Origin: Gemmatimonadota bacterium
GTDB taxonomy: Bacteria > GCA-2686955
Length of the DNA stretch: 6,034 bases
Assembly: GCA_026991065.1 (NCBI GenBank)
Contig: JALXCG010000419.1
Location: 1-6,034 of the forward strand
Direction: 5' to 3'
A program made the position numbers and the translations under genes. The notes under the pieces were generated by a model, which made no database searches, was not told the DNA's origin, and saw only the letters and a list, made by a program, of their open reading frames with translations. The first letter of the stretch is position 1, and each line of letters opens with the position of its first letter. Shown in pieces: positions 1 to 3,537 of this stretch.

Positions 1-24
1 CCTCGGCTGGCGGCGGTGAAGCAC

Positions 25-55
25 CTCCCGCCGGGTGGATTCACCCGCGCGGGAG
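25..55. other. Two-tier stem-loop near the left window edge
   Basis: An inner stem of six pairs (CGGGTG at 32-37 with CACCCG at 42-47) encloses a GATT tetraloop. An outer stem of six pairs (CTCCCG at 25-30 with CGGGAG at 50-55) stacks on it, separated by a small asymmetric internal loop (31 against 48-49). No T-run follows on the + strand, so it is not a classical Rho-independent terminator. It could be the 3' structure of an upstream transcript or part of the repeat-rich leader. The pairing is seen directly; any function is unknown. Confidence 0.35.
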
Positions 56-146
56 AGCATGGAGACGAGCAGAACAGCGCGTTGCCACTCTCGGCGCCGG
101 TCGGTTGGGCGCCGCCGTGGCGGAAAATTGCAATCCTTGCACATGA

Positions 147-210
147 GAGCCTGTCGCGCATTGGCTTTCGAGTCCCATGTTCAGGCCTGGTTCGAGAGCA
201 AGGCGCCGAG
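147..210 (+). repeat. Dispersed repeat, copy 1 (64 bases)
   Basis: This stretch begins GAGCCTGTCGCGCA and ends at GCCGAG. It matches 458-520 at about 57 of 63 aligned bases plus a one-base deletion (an extra T near 161 here). The best conserved parts are the left 14 bases, the GGCTTTCGAG block and the GGCCTGGTTCGAGA block. The substitutions do not follow codon positions and the indel would shift any frame, so the unit appears to be maintained, or recently spread, as DNA or RNA rather than protein. No transposase, flanking terminal inverted repeats or target-site duplication is visible. It resembles a small intergenic interspersed repeat of unknown family. Confidence 0.7.
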
Positions 211-291
211 CTTGCGGGAGAGCTGGTTGTTTTTCAAGAACTGGCAACGCAGGGATCGGGCCGGGGAGGAGTGCGGGCGACCTGAAGAGAT

Positions 292-309
292 TGCGCGACA
301 GGCTCCCGG
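292..309 (-). repeat. Inverted partial copy of the dispersed repeat's left end
   Basis: The 18 bases TGCGCGACAGGCTCCCGG are the exact reverse complement of 454-471, the left edge of repeat copy 2. Their first 14 bases are the exact reverse complement of 147-160, the left edge of copy 1. Similarity stops beyond these limits, so only the left end of the repeat is present here in inverted orientation. In a transcript this element could pair with either outer copy, but not with both at once. Confidence 0.65.
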
Positions 310-457
310 CGGAAGCATTGATGGCCGAGGTGGGAAACCGACCCACCGCTTGCTCTCGCCGCGAATCGGAACCGGCTGGAGTCCGCGAGTTGGCCGACTG
401 AAGGGCCTCCCGCAACCTCCCCACATCCGGCGGCGTTGGTGTATCCTGGTTGCCCGG

Positions 458-520
458 GAGCCTGTCGCGCATGGCTTTCGAGCCCCGTGTTCGGGCCTGG
501 TTCGAGATCAAGACGCTGAG
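458..520 (+). repeat. Dispersed repeat, copy 2 (63 bases)
   Basis: Second direct copy of the unit at 147-210, starting 311 bases downstream. It is about 90% identical, with one base deleted in the GCGCATGGC segment. Two bases immediately left (456-457) also belong to the stretch complementary to 292-309. Sequence to the right of both copies diverges, although both become GC-rich. Copies scattered through intergenic regions of the same genome would be expected if this is a true interspersed family. Confidence 0.7.
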
Positions 521-536
521 TCCGCCGGAAGGTGCG

Positions 537-563
537 GGCGGGCCCGCCGCGGGCCGCGCGGCC
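537..563. repeat. Two adjacent perfect 12-base GC palindromes
   Basis: GGCGGGCCCGCC (537-548) and GGCCGCGCGGCC (552-563) are each perfectly self-complementary and lie three bases apart. A further imperfect GC-rich inverted segment (CCGGCAAGCCGCCCGG) follows to about 578. No T-tract follows, so an intrinsic terminator is unlikely. They lie between repeat copy 2 and the radical SAM gene, in its likely leader, and could be protein-binding dyads or RNA hairpins. Chance is possible at this base composition, although two perfect palindromes in a row is notable. Confidence 0.45.
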
Positions 564-635
564 GGCAAGCCGCCCGGAAGGCGACGCGTCCACAGGCACA
601 ATCAGGAATTGCACAACCGGTTCCGGAGTTACGCG

Positions 636-692
636 ATGGACTTCGGCGAACCCGGTGCAGAGAGCTGCGTGCAGCATCGCGGAAAGGGGTGA
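636..692 (+). CDS. Possible 18-residue peptide ORF abutting the radical SAM gene
   Basis: An ATG at 636 is preceded by GGAG (625-628) at a good 7-base spacing and opens an 18-codon frame, MDFGEPGAESCVQHRGKG, that stops with TGA at 690-692. That stop touches the possible TTG start (693) and lies three bases before the GTG start (696) of the radical SAM gene, in the same frame, so ribosomes could re-initiate there. The peptide matches nothing I recognise. It has one Cys and is Gly/charge rich. It could be a leader peptide that couples translation, a very short substrate peptide of the neighbouring enzyme, or a chance ORF. Its size and lack of a recognisable leader/core layout make a peptide-substrate reading speculative. 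Confidence 0.3.
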   Translation: MDFGEPGAESCVQHRGKG

Positions 693-695
693 TTG
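681..695 (+). promoter_or_regulatory. Shine-Dalgarno region that decides the radical SAM start
   Basis: AAAGGGGTGAT (683-693) matches 9 of 11 bases of the extended anti-16S complement AAGGAGGTGAT. From the end of the GGGG core (689) there are 6 bases to GTG 696 but only 3 to TTG 693, which favours GTG. An in-frame TGA at 690-692 excludes any earlier start. No convincing -35/-10 promoter pair was found in the preceding 100 bases. Confidence 0.6.
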
Positions 696-1757
696 GTGGG
701 GCTGCTGACCTCCGGCAATTTCAAGAAGAACGCTTACCACGCTGTTAATCTGACTCTGGAGTACACGCCTGAGTACATCAAAAAGCCGCTCTTGGCGGGC
801 GTGGCGAAGGTCCCGTTTGAGCGACGGTTACCTACTTATCTAATGATCGAACCCACCAACGCGTGCAACATCCACTGCCCGCTCTGCCCCGTCGGTGCCG
901 GCGTCATGAAGCGGAAAAGGGGCTTCATGGATGTGGATAAATACAAGGGCCTGATCGACGAGGTCTCCGGCTTTGTCCAGGAGATTGTCATGAACTTCGC
1001 CGGCGAAACGATGATGCATCCGCGCATCGGTGAGATGATCGGTTACGCCGAAGGCAAGGGCATCGAAGTCACGGTCGGCACCAACGGCACGTTTGACAAG
1101 ACCGAGGAGTTGCTGGACGCCGCGCCGACCGAGATCCTCTACGCAATCGATGGTTTGACCGAAGAGACCTACACGGAGTACCGGCGGGGTGCGAAACTGC
1201 AGCAGGTCAAGCAGAATCTGTTCAAACTGACCGAAGGAAAGCGCAAGCGTGGCCAGAAGAAGCCAAAGATTGTGCTGCAATTCGTGGTCATGAAGCACAA
1301 TGAGCATGAAGTGCCCGCCGTGATGCAACTGGCCCGTGAATGCGGGGCCGATGAGGTCTCCTACACTCCGGTTGTGATCAACGATTTCTTCAAGGACCGG
1401 AAGCACAACCTGATTTCCCAGTACCTGCCGAGAACCTCCATCTATCGCCAGTACAAACGGCTACGGGGTCGTGCAAAGGAGCGCAAGCCATCGATCTGTG
1501 CATGGGTTTTCCAATCGGTTGTGCTTTACAACGGCGACGTCTCAATCTGCTGTTTCGATTTCGACGGTACGATTCAGATCGGCAACGCTTTCGAGCCGGG
1601 CGGTTTTCTCAAAGTCTGGAATAGCGATAAATATCGGAGTTATCGGGAGAGGATCATTCGGCGCGAGTTGGACCTGTGTCATCACTGCGATTACTCGTTC
1701 ATCAAGCCGGTTCGGGTCGATCCGGCGAAGCATTGTGCCGAACCGCTCACGACATAA
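696..1757 (+). CDS. Radical SAM protein with C-terminal SPASM-type domain, substrate unknown
   Basis: The 353-residue product has a canonical radical SAM CxxxCxxC motif (C57, C61, C64, in CNIHCPLC), which binds the [4Fe-4S] cluster that cleaves S-adenosylmethionine to a 5'-deoxyadenosyl radical. It is followed by an AGE motif (about 102-104, in NFAGETMMHP) and a VTVGTNGT strand, as expected for the partial TIM barrel. The C-terminal quarter holds C268, the C285-C286 pair in DVSICCFDFDG, then CHHC (C328, C331) and C347. This is a SPASM-like layout for auxiliary iron-sulfur clusters. An amphipathic stretch of about 45 residues precedes the barrel. The 'lead-in PTYLMIEPTNACN' style is common in stand-alone radical SAM/SPASM proteins of surface-polysaccharide and uncharacterised clusters. 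The frame cannot start upstream because of the TGA at 690-692; GTG 696 is preferred over TTG 693 on ribosome-site spacing. GC is lower than in the neighbouring genes. The family call is firm; the reaction is unknown. Confidence 0.93.
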   Translation: MGLLTSGNFKKNAYHAVNLTLEYTPEYIKKPLLAGVAKVPFERRLPTYLMIEPTNACNIHCPLCPVGAGVMKRKRGFMDVDKYKGLIDEVSGFVQEIVMNFAGETMMHPRIGEMIGYAEGKGIEVTVGTNGTFDKTEELLDAAPTEILYAIDGLTEETYTEYRRGAKLQQVKQNLFKLTEGKRKRGQKKPKIVLQFVVMKHNEHEVPAVMQLARECGADEVSYTPVVINDFFKDRKHNLISQYLPRTSIYRQYKRLRGRAKERKPSICAWVFQSVVLYNGDVSICCFDFDGTIQIGNAFEPGGFLKVWNSDKYRSYRERIIRRELDLCHHCDYSFIKPVRVDPAKHCAEPLTT

Positions 1758-1794
1758 TTTTGCAAGCTGCCATGGATCCGCCGGGATGGAGTTG

Positions 1795-1823
1795 CCGGGC
1801 GGATGGGCCCACGGCCGGTTTTT
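1795..1823 (+). terminator. Weak terminator candidate after the radical SAM gene
   Basis: CCGG (1795-1798) can pair with CCGG (1815-1818), immediately followed by TTTTT (1819-1823). Alternative short stems exist inside it, such as GGCC-CAC-GGCC. A separate 7-pair stem lies just upstream (ATCCGCC 1776-1782 with GGCGGAT 1798-1804) and competes for some of the same bases. The stem next to the T-run is short, so efficiency is doubtful. The position, about 40-65 bases after the stop and between convergent genes, is right for a terminator of the + strand transcript. No comparable T-run serves the - strand gene. Confidence 0.35.
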
Positions 1824-1874
1824 CCGCGTGCTGTGGTCGCGTCAGTTCCGTGCCATGGTGTCGCCCCGGATCTC

Positions 1875-2990
1875 TCACCGGCTTTGCGCTGCCAGCAGCC
1901 GTTCCGCCGCGCGCGCCAGGCGTTCCTGGCCCAGGGCGTTCGGGTGAGGGTCGAAGCAGAGGTTGCCGCTGCGCAGGTGGGGGGCGTGTTGCAGAAAGGT
2001 GTCGTGCGGGATCTGCTGGTCGGCGAGGAAGGCGCTGGTGCGCGCCAGGCGATCGTCGGGGTCGCCGGCATGGAGCAGCAGAACGGCGAAATCGGCGCCG
2101 GCCCGGGCCGCCTCGTCGCGCATCGCCAGGATCAGTTGCCGCACCAGCGCTTCGTTCTCGGCGGCGCGCCGCTCGCGGGTGTGCGGGTCGACCCGGTTGT
2201 GGAGCTGGCGCAGGGTGGCGGCGGCAGCCTGGCGGCGGCGGGCGCGGTAGCGGCCCCAGGTGATGTTGTAGAGCTGGGAATGCTCCAGCAGGGTGCGGTG
2301 GGGGGCGGGTTGCGCCTCCCGTGCCTGGTCATACCAGGCGGCGCGGTCCTCCGGCACCGGCACGTTGGTTAGTTGCAGGGCTCCGTTGCGCAGGCGGAAG
2401 CGCGGCTTGGGGAAGCTGTAGCGGCTGGTCGCGCCGACATCGTCGAAGTCGTTGGCGGTGTAGAGCAGGAGCAGAAACCGGTCGATCGGCGCCGGCTTGG
2501 GCAGGGCGCAGAACTCCTGCAGCGCCAGATACTGCTGATCGGTGCCGTAGCCGGGCGCCGCCAGGTTGTAGAGGTTCCACTCGGGGTGGCGCCGCTGCAG
2601 CACCGCGGCGGCGGTCTGCTCATCCTCGACGCCCCAGCCCCAGGCAACCGAGTCGCCGATCAGGACCAGGTTGCGCTTGCCGGCAGTGGCCGGCGGGGAC
2701 GGGGTGCGGTAGCCGTGGGAGTCCAAGTGTACCCGCACCGCGAAGTCGTAGCCGGCAAAGTGGCCGGTGGCGTTGGGGCGACCGCGCCAGCCGAGGCGGG
2801 CATCGTACTGGTAGATCGCTTTCTGCGGTGCCTCTTCGCGGGCGCCGTAGACTGCGCAGGGGGAGAGAATCCGCACCGCGATCTCGCCCGCGGTCAGGGC
2901 GCAGAGGGTGCCGAGGAGCACCAGCAGGAGTTTGATGCGCAGCGGCGCGGGGCGGTTGGCGGGGATCTCCCGCGGCGGGGTGTGAGGCAT
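1875..2990 (-). CDS. Membrane-anchored SGNH/GDSL-family hydrolase
   Basis: The 371-residue product has the order expected of an SGNH hydrolase. Block I is VLIGDSVAWGWGV, with the nucleophile Ser at S114. A conserved Gly lies in NLAAPGYGTDQQ (about 142-153), block III Asn is N180 in LYTANDF, and the C-terminal Asp/His pair is D347/H349 in FDPHPNALGQ. Before the domain are basic residues (R13, R18, K20) and one hydrophobic stretch (about 21-39), a likely signal anchor that places the enzyme outside the inner membrane. The LGWRGRPN and HLDSHGYR segments (about 66-95) are typical of a subgroup of these proteins. The family hydrolyses ester or acetyl groups on lipids or glycans; the substrate here is unknown. 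ATG 2990 was chosen because it puts the anchor near the N-terminus. No Shine-Dalgarno site precedes it. The frame stays open for 152 more codons upstream, but these encode Arg/Pro/Ala-rich low-complexity sequence and are unlikely to be translated. The gene converges on the radical SAM gene and diverges from dnaE. Confidence 0.88.
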   Translation of the reverse strand: MPHTPPREIPANRPAPLRIKLLLVLLGTLCALTAGEIAVRILSPCAVYGAREEAPQKAIYQYDARLGWRGRPNATGHFAGYDFAVRVHLDSHGYRTPSPPATAGKRNLVLIGDSVAWGWGVEDEQTAAAVLQRRHPEWNLYNLAAPGYGTDQQYLALQEFCALPKPAPIDRFLLLLYTANDFDDVGATSRYSFPKPRFRLRNGALQLTNVPVPEDRAAWYDQAREAQPAPHRTLLEHSQLYNITWGRYRARRRQAAAATLRQLHNRVDPHTRERRAAENEALVRQLILAMRDEAARAGADFAVLLLHAGDPDDRLARTSAFLADQQIPHDTFLQHAPHLRSGNLCFDPHPNALGQERLARAAERLLAAQSR

Positions 2991-3102
2991 GCGGCGATGG
3001 TTGCTGGCGAGAGGAGTGCGCCCCGCGTGGGGTCCGGAGCGGGTGCGGGGAGTTGGAGCGCCGCGGCGCGGCACGGTGGAGCAGAGGGCGGGGCGGATCG
3101 CC

Positions 3103-3180
3103 GCCGCCCGCCGGGGAAGGGGCGCCGGGTGACGCCGCCGCCCGTGAGGGTAGCGCGCCGTTGCCCGCTGGGAAAGGGGC
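3103..3180 (+). repeat. Degenerate G-rich direct repeat in the intergenic gap
   Basis: Two 21-base units, at 3103-3123 and 3160-3180, match at 17 of 21 positions around the shared core GCCCGC-GGG-A-GGGGC and lie 57 bases apart. A partial third similarity (GCCGCCGCCCGTGAGGG) lies between them near 3134-3150. In one frame the units translate to Pro-Ala-Gly-Glu/Lys-Gly-like peptides. Such peptides are a familiar artefact of intergenic repeats in high-GC genomes, so I do not treat this as coding. Confidence 0.35.
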
Positions 3181-3525
3181 CGATCCTGAGAGCGGGGAGC
3201 CGTCGGGGGGCGCATCGAGGCCGGAGGGCGCCGGCCGTGGCGATTGACCCCCCGGAAGCTGCGCCGGGCGGCGGGGAGCGGCGCGGAGGATGGAGCAGGG
3301 GCGGCCGCCGGGCACGGCGCGGATGCGGCGCGCTGGAGCCGAGAGCGGTTCCGCTGGGCAGGCGGCGATTTCGGCCGGAGTCGGCGCCGGGGCCGCGTCA
3401 TCCGGGCGCGTTGGGGCAAGGGGTTGCGGAGCGAGCGGAACTTCATTCAGAAAAATGGCGGCGCGCGGCTCCACTCCGTGGCGGGGTCATGCGCTAAGAT
3501 TCGCGGCGTCCGACCACGCCTTGCC

Positions 3526-3530
3526 GGGAG
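3526..3530 (+). promoter_or_regulatory. Ribosome binding site that sets the dnaE TTG start
   Basis: GGGAG at 3526-3530 lies 7 bases before TTG 3538. The protein then reads MQPADFVHLHLHSEY, so the conserved PHP motif begins a few residues in, as in other DnaE proteins. The in-frame GTG at 3478 would add 20 residues with no counterpart in the family. The nearest ATG (3489) is in another frame and meets a stop after two codons. Confidence 0.7.
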
Positions 3531-3537
3531 TCTCTTC

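Larger units (their letters stand above)
1..690. other. Leader region without a convincing long gene, rich in repeats and hairpins
   Basis: Several frames are open here on both strands, up to about 240 codons. Their translations are low-complexity Arg/Pro/Gly/Ala-rich peptides with no recognisable domain, and they overlap one another, as expected when high GC depletes stop codons. The region is better explained by nucleotide-level structure: a stem-loop near the left edge, two copies of a dispersed repeat, an inverted partial copy and a pair of GC palindromes, each listed separately. The two repeat copies are read in different frames relative to each other and differ by a one-base indel, which argues against conserved coding. 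The 3' end of an upstream gene outside the window cannot be excluded for the first few dozen bases. Confidence 0.6.
2991..3537. other. GC-rich intergenic gap between divergent genes
   Basis: This 547-base stretch should contain the start signals of both the hydrolase gene (leftward) and dnaE (rightward). It is very GC-rich, with many G-runs on the + strand. Open frames on both strands translate to Arg/Pro/Gly/Ala-rich sequence without domains, so no gene is called. The only AT-richer patch is about 3440-3457 (AACTTCATTCAGAAAAAT). It is a plausible place for a promoter, but no good -35/-10 pair with standard spacing is visible there or near TAAGAT at 3495. A degenerate G-rich repeat is listed separately. 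Confidence 0.6.

Noticed and set aside
147-520. Possible CRISPR array
   Set aside because: There are only two direct copies, about 64 bases long and more than 300 bases apart, with no regular spacer pattern and no cas gene.
604-640. Promoter with TTGCAC (609-614) as -35 for the radical SAM gene
   Set aside because: No acceptable -10 hexamer occurs 16-18 bases downstream.
35-748. 237-codon + strand frame, with an overlapping 186-codon - strand frame (41-601)
   Set aside because: Both are low-complexity and overlap each other. The + frame also runs into the start of the radical SAM gene in another frame. The repeat copies inside are read in different frames, so coding conservation is not supported.
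2373-3497. 374-codon open frame on the + strand
   Set aside because: It runs antisense across much of the hydrolase gene and into the GC-rich gap. The product is Gly/Ala/Arg-rich without recognisable motifs.
3440-3500. Sigma-70-type promoter for dnaE
   Set aside because: The AT-richer patch and TAAGAT at 3495-3500 were examined, but no -35 element with standard spacing matches well enough to report.
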